Assembly (NCBI GenBank): GCA_016285355.1
Contig: JAEEQP010000012.1
Span: forward strand, 19,172 to 83,171
Direction: 5' to 3'
DNA length: 64,000 nucleotides
From: Bacteroidales bacterium
Lineage (GTDB): Bacteria > Bacteroidota > Bacteroidia > Bacteroidales > F082
A program made the position numbers and the translations under genes. Under the pieces are notes generated by a model that worked only from the letters and a program-made list of their open reading frames with translations, did no database searches and was not told where the DNA came from. Of the stretch, positions 26,447 through 34,447 are shown in pieces; the stretch's first letter is position 1; the number at the start of each line of letters is the position of its first letter.

Positions 26447-27520
26447 TTATTGTTTACTATTTATAGTTGTATTTTGCAGCTTATAATAGTCAGCGTACCA
26501 TTCAGCGAACTTACGTAAGCCTTCTCTCAACGTGATCTTCGGTGTGAAGCCGAAGTCGCGTTCGAGGGCTGTGCTGTCGGCGTAGGTCGTGGGCACATCG
26601 CCCGGCTGCATCGGCACTAATTGCTTATGGGCTTCAAAGTCATAGTCCTGCGGCAATACGCCTGCCCGCAGCAGTTCTTCTTGCAAAATGTTCACAAAGT
26701 CGAGCAGATTCTCGGGTTGGCCGCCACCAATGTTATAGACAGCATACGGTGGTATCGGAAGGCCATCTTCACCGTTTTTCTTCTCGGGGGCTTTGGCCAT
26801 CACCCGTACAATGCCTTCCACGATGTCATCCACGTATGTAAAATCGCGGCGGCAGTTGCCATAGTTATATATCTGAATCGTCTCACCTTTCAGCAGCTTG
26901 TTAGTAAACCCAAAGTAAGCCATATCGGGTCGACCAGCGGGGCCATAAACCGTGAAGAAGCGTAGGCCAGTGCTGGGAATGTTATACAACTTCGAGTAGC
27001 AGTGGGCGAAGAGCTCGTTACTCTTCTTCGTTGCCGCATATAATGAAACAGGATTATCTACTCTATCCTCCACGCTAAAAGGCACTTTTTTGTTGCCACC
27101 ATACACGCTGCTGGAGCTAGCATACACCAAATGTTCAACTGGATTGTGACGGCAAGCCTCTAGGATATTGTAGAAACCCAAGATGTTGCTCTGGATGTAT
27201 GCATCAGGGTTCTCGATGCTATAGCGCACACCTGCTTGAGCTGCCAAATTCACAACAATATCGAACTTGTTCTCAGCAAATAATTTATTTATTAATGCTT
27301 TATCGGCCAAGTCACCCTTTGCAAACTGATAATTATGTTCAGGTCTTTCTTTGGCCTTGCGCTCAATAACGTCAAGTCGATAATCTTTGAGGCTTGGATC
27401 ATAATAATTGTTCAGGTTGTCCAAGCCTATTATTTTAACTGGTTCTTTGCTTTCAAGCAACCTCAGGACGAGGTTTGAACCAATAAATCCCGCTGAACCA
27501 GTAACGAGTATGTTTTTCAT
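26447..27520 (-). CDS. UDP-glucuronate 4-epimerase
   Basis: Extended SDR of 357 residues, CapI/LpsL type, converting UDP-GlcA to UDP-GalA. TGSAGFIGSNL NAD loop, catalytic YASSSSVYGGNKKVPF (Ser/Thr) and YAATKKSNE (YxxxK), then RFFTVYGPAGRPDMAYFGFT, the signature of GlcA epimerases. It uses the product of the Ugd gene at 30449-31747. The AAA/HNH cassette separates it from the dehydrogenase genes. Confidence 0.9.
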   Translation of the reverse strand: MKNILVTGSAGFIGSNLVLRLLESKEPVKIIGLDNLNNYYDPSLKDYRLDVIERKAKERPEHNYQFAKGDLADKALINKLFAENKFDIVVNLAAQAGVRYSIENPDAYIQSNILGFYNILEACRHNPVEHLVYASSSSVYGGNKKVPFSVEDRVDNPVSLYAATKKSNELFAHCYSKLYNIPSTGLRFFTVYGPAGRPDMAYFGFTNKLLKGETIQIYNYGNCRRDFTYVDDIVEGIVRVMAKAPEKKNGEDGLPIPPYAVYNIGGGQPENLLDFVNILQEELLRAGVLPQDYDFEAHKQLVPMQPGDVPTTYADSTALERDFGFTPKITLREGLRKFAEWYADYYKLQNTTINSKQ

Positions 27521-27618
27521 AATTTATTTGTGTTTGAATAAGCAACTTTTGATGATTTCTTGTCATACGTTCAACATCTATCTGCTCGCTGGCATATTAC
27601 CAGACCAACTTTTATTAA

Positions 27619-29214
27619 CTATGCTGCCACTTTGGCAATGTAATCTTTTAATGATGTCTCTGTATCCGCATATAGAGACAGAATTGCCATAACATTGTTA
27701 TACTGAATGTTTATATTTCGTTTATGGTTCTTGTATGTAGCGTCGTTTTTGAATAACTCAATTAGATATTCGATATACTTTTCTAAAAAGAACAAACCAT
27801 ATTTTCCTCGCAGATTCTTTAACATATCCGTTCGGATATATGTTTCAGCATCTTTCATTTCATCTGACGTAACTGGGTATTGGGATGCCGATGTAAACAT
27901 CGTCCCGATATTGACCAACGTATATTGCTGCTGCACGGATTTTGTACTACAATCGAATTTAACAAATCCTTTTGGCATCTCTTTATCCAAATGTATGTCT
28001 TTCTTAACATGGCTCTGTGGGTCAAAATAGATTGTCGCAAACAATGCTATCAGTTGTTTCTCACCTGAACTCAACAAATCTAAATCCAACACCTCTTGTA
28101 TCGGACCAGACCGTACTGTAGATTCTAAGTCCAAGCTCAAATCCGCTTCATTATAAGTAAACTTTTTGTCTCCTAAATATGAATTGCAAATCTCAACAAA
28201 TGTCTTGATACTATGGTCGTACAACTCGTATGAATTGTAGATATCTTTCAGACGGGTCAACAAATAAAGTAGGAATTTGTTTTCCTCATTGTATATCTCA
28301 CGCGTCGAAATCTTGCGAAGCACTTCGACCTGTTCCTTTGTCGACAAGCCAACTTGACTCTTGTGGATGATGGCTTCTATCTTCTCTTTATCTCCTTCTT
28401 CAAGGGTTATCGTTTCAGAAATACCTGCTATCTGCTTCTTCAACAAGTCGACTGACATTGTATCAAGTTCTTTACGTGAAATATCTGCTATACGTCTGAG
28501 AATACGGTCGCGTTGCTTCTTGATGTCAGACATGCCAGAATGGACAGCCTCCGACAGTTCCTCGACAAAAGAGGATTCCAAATCAAGTCCCCTTGAATGG
28601 TAACTATCGTTAATTCGGTTTCTACGCTCACGGAGCATGGCTCGCACGTCTTTTTCTATCCTTCGGTAGGTCGGGAAATATAATATGCGCAGACGCAACT
28701 CTTCCATGGTTTTCTGGAAGTCATCAATCTGGTTGATTTCGGCTCGGTCGACGACAACGCATGTTACAACATCCAAAATATACTCGCTCGGGGCATTAAG
28801 ACTAAAGTCTTTTGTCCTCAAATACTCAAGAATATCCTGCATCTTGACCATTTCTTCTTTACCCGAACGAATAATCTCCTGAAGATTCTTAATGTCGTCG
28901 TCATTGAGCAATTGGGATATTGACTGATATAAACCCATCCGGCGAATTCTTCTTTCTTTAGCGTGAAGATAGGTTTTTATCTCGTCTTTAGAAAAAGTAA
29001 ATAGCTTACCCTGTAAAACGATATCAATGCGCGAGAAAATTATATTGACAAGATTCTTGAAATCGCAATTCAGCAAATAGTTCAATGCATTGAGTATGGT
29101 TGTCTTGCCAAGGCCGTTTTCGCCAATATAAATTTGCGTTTTACCTTTGAAGACAAGGTCAACGTCTTTCTTGCCAAAAAGACCTTTTATGCTAAAACTC
29201 TCGATAATTGGCAT
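27619..29214 (-). CDS. AAA/ABC-type ATPase of an ATPase-HNH cassette, atypical C-terminus
   Basis: 531 residues. The N-terminus is a RecF/SMC-like ATPase half: Walker A is IGENGLGKTT (about residues 29-38), a long charged coiled-coil-like middle follows (about 90-330), and the ABC signature is LLSSGEKQLIALF (about 386-398). A Walker B (four hydrophobics then DEP/DE) should come next, but the sequence turns into an unrelated segment (DPQSHVKKDIHLDKEMPKGF onward) of about 130 residues. It therefore looks like a chimera or decayed protein. Four bases separate its ATG from the stop of an HNH gene, as in two-gene ATPase-nuclease defence systems such as Septu (PtuA-PtuB), though gene order is reversed here. 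It sits among capsule genes. Confidence 0.75.
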   Translation of the reverse strand: MPIIESFSIKGLFGKKDVDLVFKGKTQIYIGENGLGKTTILNALNYLLNCDFKNLVNIIFSRIDIVLQGKLFTFSKDEIKTYLHAKERRIRRMGLYQSISQLLNDDDIKNLQEIIRSGKEEMVKMQDILEYLRTKDFSLNAPSEYILDVVTCVVVDRAEINQIDDFQKTMEELRLRILYFPTYRRIEKDVRAMLRERRNRINDSYHSRGLDLESSFVEELSEAVHSGMSDIKKQRDRILRRIADISRKELDTMSVDLLKKQIAGISETITLEEGDKEKIEAIIHKSQVGLSTKEQVEVLRKISTREIYNEENKFLLYLLTRLKDIYNSYELYDHSIKTFVEICNSYLGDKKFTYNEADLSLDLESTVRSGPIQEVLDLDLLSSGEKQLIALFATIYFDPQSHVKKDIHLDKEMPKGFVKFDCSTKSVQQQYTLVNIGTMFTSASQYPVTSDEMKDAETYIRTDMLKNLRGKYGLFFLEKYIEYLIELFKNDATYKNHKRNINIQYNNVMAILSLYADTETSLKDYIAKVAA

Positions 29215-29218
29215 AACA

Positions 29219-29559
29219 TCATGAATTAATCTTCCAATACTTCTCTTGTTCTACATTATTCTGGCCATCAGCAGTGACCGCCGTGGTCCAACGTGGATAA
29301 TCATCACCTTTTTTCACGTTGTTTTGCCACTGAAGAGGCAGGTAATTATCCATTTCCTCTTCACCACCCAAGGCCAAAGGTTTAAGATGATCGATCTCCC
29401 AGCCATATTGTGAATTTCGGTTACCATAATCGGCAAAACGAATCCATGCGCCAGCATAGTCTTGGCGGAATATGTCAGGGTTAACACCATCTACTTTGGT
29501 GGCTTTGTTCCAAACGTCGGCTTTCTCATTGTCCGAAAATATTTTTTTGTTTCTGCCAT
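29219..29559 (-). CDS. HNH endonuclease with a frameshift in an A7 run near the start
   Basis: The frame ending at 29219 encodes about 105 residues with an HNH nuclease signature: WEIDHLKPLALGG, then NYLPLQWQNNVKKGD. It has no start codon of its own: it opens after a TAG at 29564-29566. The natural ATG at 29559 (MAET) is in a different frame, and both frames meet at a run of seven A on the coding strand (7 T on the plus strand, 29542-29548). One extra A would give MAETKKIFSDNEKADVW, fully open to the stop. So the gene is either slip-controlled (phase variation or polymerase/ribosome slippage) or inactivated. Cassette partner of the ATPase downstream. Confidence 0.65.
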
Positions 29560-29658
29560 AACTCTAATAATACTATTTATATATCTGAGTGTGTCTGATT
29601 TATTTTCACACAGATTTCATGGATTTCACAGATTTTGTTGAGCTTTGCGGCTCATCAT

Positions 29659-30414
29659 CTATACGTGTTCCTCCACCCCACGGAAATGAACATTAAGCTC
29701 GTGGAGATGCTCCAAAAGGGTTCCGAGAGGTGTCCCTTCGGTCATCTTGGCGAAGGCGTTCACATCCTTGGGGAAGCACTTACCGCCATAGCCCAGCTTG
29801 CCGTCGGGGCCAGGCACGTAGGTGTGCGTGTCGTTGATGTAGCCCGAAAGCAGTATGCCCGTATGCACTTTGCGCCAGTCGGCTCCCATTTGCTCACAGT
29901 ACTCGCGGCAGGCGTTGAAGTAGGTGACCTTATAGGCACCGAATACGTTGTGCATGTATTTGGTGAGTTCGGCCTCTAAGGGGGTCATCACCGTGAACTT
30001 CTTGCCGACGAAGATGCGAGTAAGCAACTCGTGGGCTCCAGTGAACACCATGGCCTGCTTCTTGAAGTCCTCGATATGGGTGCGTTCGGAAAGGAACTCG
30101 GGCATATAGTATACCTTATGTCCAGTCTCACGGGAAAGCCTATCGCTGGTGCCCGGGAGAATGGTGGTGCGGACGAACACGGGCACATCGGGAAGATTGG
30201 TAATCAATTCTTTCATCAGTGTCAAATCCTGTGTGCCGTCATCTTCGGTAGGGACGTGGATTTGCAGAAAAGCGATGTCGATATGGCTCAAGTCGTCATG
30301 GTAACCCTTGGCGGGGTCGCTGATGAAAAGCTTACACTCTGGATTGTTATGCTCCAACCAGTCCTTTAAGGCTCCACCCACGAAACCGCATCCGATAATT
30401 CCAACGTTAATCAA
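29659..30414 (-). CDS. Short UDP-sugar dehydrogenase-like protein
   Basis: About 251 residues from TTG 30414 (INVGIIGCGFVGGALKDW). The in-frame ORF extends further up but overlaps the Ugd gene and lacks homology. It has the Rossmann motif, RTTILPGTS, the EAELTKYMHN helix and the catalytic cysteine block YGGKCFPKDVNAF, but it ends there and lacks the C-terminal UDP-binding domain of full enzymes (about 400-450 residues). It could still dimerise through the central helix; truncated dehydrogenases of this kind are seen in some Bacteroidota capsule loci. Function as an active dehydrogenase is unsure. Confidence 0.75.
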   Translation of the reverse strand: MINVGIIGCGFVGGALKDWLEHNNPECKLFISDPAKGYHDDLSHIDIAFLQIHVPTEDDGTQDLTLMKELITNLPDVPVFVRTTILPGTSDRLSRETGHKVYYMPEFLSERTHIEDFKKQAMVFTGAHELLTRIFVGKKFTVMTPLEAELTKYMHNVFGAYKVTYFNACREYCEQMGADWRKVHTGILLSGYINDTHTYVPGPDGKLGYGGKCFPKDVNAFAKMTEGTPLGTLLEHLHELNVHFRGVEEHV

Positions 30415-30448
30415 TTCGTGATGTTTTAAAAACGTTATTATATAGTCA

Positions 30449-31747
30449 CTAATCCCTCTTAAAAATATCCCTTGTATAGACCTTCTCAATCACATCGTCC
30501 AAGCAACTGTCATAACGGTTAGCGATGATGGCCTGACTCTGCTCCTTGAACTTGACCAAGTCATTGACGATGAGCGAACCAAAAAATGTGCTACCGTCTT
30601 CCAAAGTGGGCTCATAAATGATGACTTCAGCACCCTTGGCCTTGATGCGCTTCATGATGCCTTGAATGGCACTCTGGCGGAAGTTGTCGGAATTGCTCTT
30701 CATCGTGAGCCGATACACGCCGATGACACACTTCTGCTCGCGTTTGGTCTCATATTGGCTGCTGGCCTCATAATAACCTGCACGGCGTAATACCGCATCG
30801 GCGATATAATCCTTACGGGTACGGTTGCTCTCCACAATGGCACGGATGAGGTCTTCGGGCACGTCTTCATAGTTGGCGAGCAACTGCTTAGTATCCTTGG
30901 GAAGGCAGTAGCCACCATAACCAAAGCTGGGGTTATTGTAATGCGTTCCAATTCTCGGATCCAGCCCGACACCCTCAATGATAGCCTGAGTGTCCAATCC
31001 TTTAATTTCCGCGTAGGTGTCTAACTCGTTGAAGTAGCTCACGCGGAGGGCAAGATAAGTGTTGGCAAAAAGCTTAACTGCTTCAGCTTCTTTCATTCCG
31101 ATGAACAGGGTAGGAACATCCTGTTTGATGGCCCCTTCTTTCAATAGTTCGGCAAAACAATGGGCACGCTCGGTAAGCCACTCAAGGTCGGTAAGTGCTT
31201 TGATGGCTTCGTTTTCTTCCTTGAAATCCTCACTCATCATTTTGGGAATGCCTACAATGATACGGGAAGGATAAAGATTGTCATACAACGCTTTGCTCTC
31301 GCGCAAAAACTCTGGCGAAAACAGCAAATTAAACTTCTTAACGCCTCGTTTTTGATATTTCACGTACAGCGAACGGGTATAGCCTACAGGGATGGTACTT
31401 TTGATAACCATCACCGCCTCAGGATTCACCTTCAACACTGCATCGATGACTGCTTCCACGGCAGTAGTGTCGAAAAAGTTCTTTTGGGTGTCGTAATTGG
31501 TAGGGGCGGCGATGACCACAAACTCGGCATCCTTGTACCCCGCTTCTTGGTCAAGCGTGGCTTTGAGGTTCAATGGCTTGGTGGCCAAATAGTCTTCAAT
31601 GTAGTCGTCCTGAATGGGTGACTTACGATTGTTCACCATGTCTACGCGCTCGGGCACCACGTCCACGGCGGTCACTTCGTTGTGTTGTGCAAGCAATGTG
31701 GCAATGCTCATGCCCACATAGCCTGTTCCTGCTACTGATATCTTCAT
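30449..31747 (-). CDS. ugd: UDP-glucose 6-dehydrogenase
   Basis: Converts UDP-glucose to UDP-glucuronate with two NAD. 432 residues. N-terminal [17 protein letters not shown]ossmann motif, FSPEFLRES, catalytic cysteine in [16 protein letters not shown] (about residues 277-292), and C-terminal domain with IYEPTL. First gene of the minus-strand capsule operon, about 120 bases below a consensus promoter. It feeds the GlcA epimerase at 26447-27520. Confidence 0.93.
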   Translation of the reverse strand: MKISVAGTGYVGMSIATLLAQHNEVTAVDVVPERVDMVNNRKSPIQDDYIEDYLATKPLNLKATLDQEAGYKDAEFVVIAAPTNYDTQKNFFDTTAVEAVIDAVLKVNPEAVMVIKSTIPVGYTRSLYVKYQKRGVKKFNLLFSPEFLRESKALYDNLYPSRIIVGIPKMMSEDFKEENEAIKALTDLEWLTERAHCFAELLKEGAIKQDVPTLFIGMKEAEAVKLFANTYLALRVSYFNELDTYAEIKGLDTQAIIEGVGLDPRIGTHYNNPSFGYGGYCLPKDTKQLLANYEDVPEDLIRAIVESNRTRKDYIADAVLRRAGYYEASSQYETKREQKCVIGVYRLTMKSNSDNFRQSAIQGIMKRIKAKGAEVIIYEPTLEDGSTFFGSLIVNDLVKFKEQSQAIIANRYDSCLDDVIEKVYTRDIFKRD

Positions 31748-31876
31748 GGAAAATGGATTTTTTATTTCACAGCTTCGCCCTGTCAGTCACATTCTGTGGT
31801 GACAAGGTATTGATTCCAAGTGAGTTATGAATAAACTTCACAAAGATTGGATGAAGTTGGACTTCATATTTGGGCG

Positions 31877-31907
31877 CAAAGATAGGAAGAATTAAAAGAA
31901 ATTCAAA
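31877..31907 (-). promoter_or_regulatory. Main promoter of the capsule operon
   Basis: Minus strand TTTG (31904-31907), exactly 19 bases, then TATCTTTG (31877-31884): a full match to the Bacteroidota consensus TTTG-N19-TAnnTTTG. The expected start of transcription is near 31870, leaving a leader of about 120 bases before the ugd ATG. A perfect 7-bp inverted repeat (ATGAAGT/ACTTCAT, 31850-31866) would form a hairpin close to the 5' end of the transcript. No invertible (phase-variable) repeats flanking the promoter were seen, unlike many Bacteroides capsule promoters. Confidence 0.8.
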
Positions 31908-31978
31908 TAAAATTGTCAGAAAGTTGAAAAACTTATGGCAAGTCGCTTATTCTTTATCAAAATCAAATGCATTTTTTC

Positions 31979-31986
31979 TATTTTTG
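31979..31986 (+). promoter_or_regulatory. -7 box of the rRNA methyltransferase gene
   Basis: TATTTTTG matching TAnnTTTG, 21 bases upstream of the ATG at 32008. It is divergent from the capsule promoter; the 260-base gap between the two genes otherwise shows no coding potential. No clear TTTG -33 element. Confidence 0.55.
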
Positions 31987-32007
31987 CGCCATTATAAACA
32001 TTGAACT

Positions 32008-33213
32008 ATGTCACAAAATCCCCTTTATCCCGTTATCAGGCTCAATCCAGGCAAAGATGATGCCTTGCGCCGTTTCCACCCTTGGGTGTTTTCGGGTGCC
32101 ATCCACGATGCCGCCAAAGGCCTGCAAGCAGGCGATACCGTCACCGTCACTGACTACAACGGAGAAATTCTCGGCACAGGCTTTTGCGAGTCGGAAAGCA
32201 TTGCCGTGAAGATGCTCAGTTTTGAGAACACCAAAATCGACGAATGGTTTTTCTTGGAACGCCTCAACCATGCCTACGAGGTGCGCAAAATCATGGGACT
32301 GACCGATAATCCCCACACCAATTGCTTCCGCCTTGTGCATTCCGAAGGCGATAATTTGGCAGGTCTCATCGTCGACATCTATGGCCATACCGCCGTGGTG
32401 CAAGCCCAGACCGAAGGCATGGCACTGCACCTGAAAGAGATTGTCCGCGCCCTCAAACTGATGCCCAACCTCGGCTTACAAGCCATCTACAACAAAAGTG
32501 CCGAAGCCATGCAACGCATGGGCAAGGAAGATGCCGTCATAGAAGACGGCTATCTGCTTGGCGGTCAGCTTGATGAAGTGATTTTGGAAAACGACAGCCG
32601 TTTCCATCCCAATTGGGAGGAAGGACAAAAAACTGGTTTTTTCTTGGACCAGCGTGAAAGCCGTGAGTTGGTGCGTCGCTTTGCGCAAGGCAAGACCGTG
32701 CTTAATGCTTTTGGCTATACAGGAGGCTTCTCCGTCACGGCACTGAAAGGTGAGGCCAAACGCGCCGTCACCGTCGATGCTTCCAAGAAAGCCATCGCTG
32801 CCGCTGAGGCCAACCTCGAACTGAATGGCTTTTCAAAAGAGGAAAATCCTTGCTATGTGGCTGACATGAAAGACTATGTGACCGACATGCGCGAAGGTGC
32901 CTTCGACCTCATCATCCTCGACCCGCCGGCGTTCGCCAAACGGCATCATGACCGACATCGCGGCTTAGGTGGTTACAAATTCATCAATACGGAAGCCATC
33001 AAACGGATTGCCAAGGGTGGTTTGCTGTTTACCTTCAGCTGTTCGCAGGCTGTCGACAAGGCCACTTTCCAAGGCATCGTCACTGCCGCCGCCATCGAGG
33101 CCAAACGCAATGTAAGAATCATCGACCAGCTTTCACAACCCGCCGACCATCCCATCAACATCTTCCACCCCGAAGGAGCCTATCTGAAAGGATTGGTTTT
33201 GTTGGTGGAATAA
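32008..33213 (+). CDS. rlmI: 23S rRNA (cytosine-C5) methyltransferase, RlmI family
   Basis: SAM-dependent class I methyltransferase, 401 residues, the RlmI (YccW) length. N-terminal PUA domain (about residues 8-85; RLNPGKDDALRRFHPWVFSG), then the EEA/RNA-like linker and Rossmann domain: TVLNAFGYTGGFSV (SAM loop, about 230), LIILDPPAFAK (motif IV, about 310) and LFTFSCSQ with the catalytic-region cysteine (about 345). It is predicted to methylate cytosine 1962 of 23S rRNA. Monocistronic, followed by a strong hairpin. Higher GC than the capsule genes, as expected for a core gene. Confidence 0.9.
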   Translation: MSQNPLYPVIRLNPGKDDALRRFHPWVFSGAIHDAAKGLQAGDTVTVTDYNGEILGTGFCESESIAVKMLSFENTKIDEWFFLERLNHAYEVRKIMGLTDNPHTNCFRLVHSEGDNLAGLIVDIYGHTAVVQAQTEGMALHLKEIVRALKLMPNLGLQAIYNKSAEAMQRMGKEDAVIEDGYLLGGQLDEVILENDSRFHPNWEEGQKTGFFLDQRESRELVRRFAQGKTVLNAFGYTGGFSVTALKGEAKRAVTVDASKKAIAAAEANLELNGFSKEENPCYVADMKDYVTDMREGAFDLIILDPPAFAKRHHDRHRGLGGYKFINTEAIKRIAKGGLLFTFSCSQAVDKATFQGIVTAAAIEAKRNVRIIDQLSQPADHPINIFHPEGAYLKGLVLLVE

Positions 33214-33217
33214 AAAA

Positions 33218-33266
33218 ACATTGCCGTGCATGTCATTCCTACTGGAATCTATGCACGGCAATGTTT
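33218..33266. terminator. Hairpin terminator built on the palindromic repeat core
   Basis: Perfect arms ACATTGCCGTG/CACGGCAATGT enclose the repeat core CATGTCATTCC, loop TACT, and GGAATCTATG. It begins directly after the stop of the rRNA methyltransferase gene and is followed by TTTTT, so it can terminate that gene; A-rich sequence on the other side lets it serve the convergent lipoprotein gene too. It shows the repeat family used as a transcription terminator. Confidence 0.75.
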
Positions 33267-33283
33267 TTATCTGTTGTAGTATT

Positions 33284-33868
33284 TTATCTGTCGCTGAATA
33301 ATGAACCTTCCCTACATGGACGTGAGGGCTGGCTGTTCCTGCTGGCCGACTTCGAAGCCGAATTGGAGAGGCGTTTCATATAAGCCTTCTCCACATAATC
33401 CTTCCAGTATTCATTTTCATAGACGAACGAATCCTTGCCCATATTGAGAATATTCATCTTATAGGTACGGACAACAGGGTATGTGAGATTCATGTAGAGA
33501 ACGGATGCGCGTCCATCAATCGAATAGGTAAATTTTGTCACCAAAGTGGTGTCAGGACAAACAATAATCGTCTCGTAAGTATCCGTTTCCTCATCATAGT
33601 CAAGTTTTATAGTGTCTTGGCTACGGTCACGCATCTCACCTGTCATGTCTTCTCTGAAAATCAAATCGATACCGCTCTGCTGGTCACCAGGAACCATGAC
33701 GAAAGTACTCATGGAACCTGAAATCGGGTTGCCTGCATAGTCAACGTTGTAATACTCAATTTTTTCCACACCCCAAGTGCCGACAAACGATTTTTCATCA
33801 AGCTTTGCACATGAGGTAAACATCATCGCTGCAATCGCGCATAATGCAAATACTGTAATCTTTTTCAT
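33284..33868 (-). CDS. Hypothetical lipoprotein (194 aa)
   Basis: Signal peptide MKKITVFALCAIAAMMFTSC with lipobox FTSC gives an SPII lipoprotein (Cys20). The mature part begins with a lipocalin-like FVGTWGVEKIEYYN stretch, as in many Bacteroidales lipocalin/DUF-type lipoproteins, and ends in a serine- and arginine-rich tail. Located 18 bases after a second lipoprotein gene, so the two form an operon. No enzymatic motif seen. Confidence 0.85.
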   Translation of the reverse strand: MKKITVFALCAIAAMMFTSCAKLDEKSFVGTWGVEKIEYYNVDYAGNPISGSMSTFVMVPGDQQSGIDLIFREDMTGEMRDRSQDTIKLDYDEETDTYETIIVCPDTTLVTKFTYSIDGRASVLYMNLTYPVVRTYKMNILNMGKDSFVYENEYWKDYVEKAYMKRLSNSASKSASRNSQPSRPCREGSLFSDR

Positions 33869-33886
33869 TTTGTTAGTAATTTATTG

Positions 33887-34369
33887 TTAATCAATTCGTT
33901 TCAAGAAAAATCTTTCAAAGAAAGGCGTAGGTTCCGAAAAATAATTTGTCCAAGAAGCCACAATGTTAGTATCAGTAATCGTCTCAATGCTCATATCAGC
34001 ACTGGTCGCATCAGAAAACATCGAAATAATCCAATTGGTATTGTAAATAGTAAGTATTTGATTCTTTGAATTGTAATCGTAATCACAAGCAAACTTTTTG
34101 ATCAAGGCCGGACTATCATTCAGCAGCAACTTGCCTGTGCCATCAGCATAAAAATACACCTCATAACCATGCCCTACTCCCACTTCATAATACAAGGTAT
34201 CCCACTTTTCGTAGCCTGTACTGTCCGTGCGACAACTGATGTAATGCTCACAGCCCCAATGACCTACGATGGGCGAGCCCTCATATTTCTCGTGTTTGCG
34301 GCAAGAAGTCACCGCCAACAAAAGCAAGGCGACCAAAGCAAAAAATCCGATACGTACCTTTTTTCCCAT
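33887..34369 (-). CDS. Hypothetical lipoprotein, lipocalin-like (160 aa)
   Basis: Signal peptide with lipobox AVTSC (Cys23). The mature start has SPIVGHWGCEHY, again the G-x-W motif of lipocalin-like lipoproteins, followed by beta-strand rich sequence with YEVYFYADGTGKLLL. Similar overall plan to the next gene, suggesting duplication and divergence. A -7 box lies 14 bases upstream. Confidence 0.85.
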   Translation of the reverse strand: MGKKVRIGFFALVALLLLAVTSCRKHEKYEGSPIVGHWGCEHYISCRTDSTGYEKWDTLYYEVGVGHGYEVYFYADGTGKLLLNDSPALIKKFACDYDYNSKNQILTIYNTNWIISMFSDATSADMSIETITDTNIVASWTNYFSEPTPFFERFFLKRID

Positions 34370-34383
34370 AACTAATTTCGTTG

Positions 34384-34391
34384 CAAAAATA
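34384..34391 (-). promoter_or_regulatory. -7 box of the lipoprotein operon
   Basis: Minus strand TATTTTTG, 14 bases before the ATG at 34369, giving a very short leader. It is divergent to the box at 34422-34429. Confidence 0.5.
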
Positions 34392-34421
34392 GGATTAATT
34401 CAAATATCGCGCCAAATTTTC

Positions 34422-34429
34422 TAATTTTG
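34422..34429 (+). promoter_or_regulatory. -7 box of the secreted phosphatase/nuclease gene
   Basis: TAATTTTG, a TAnnTTTG match, 18 bases before the preferred ATG at 34448. It lies after the more distal ATG-like start at 34427, which supports the choice of 34448. Confidence 0.5.
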
Positions 34430-34447
34430 CTGCTAAATTCTCATAAA

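Noticed and set aside
27619..29214. PARIS AriA assignment for the ATPase
   Set aside because: AriA is paired with a Toprim protein AriB; here the partner is an HNH nuclease, and Walker B is missing, so only a Septu-like reading is kept.
31748..31907. Invertible capsule promoter
   Set aside because: Searched for inverted repeats flanking the consensus promoter as in Bacteroides phase-variable capsules; only a short hairpin in the leader was found and no invertase gene is near.
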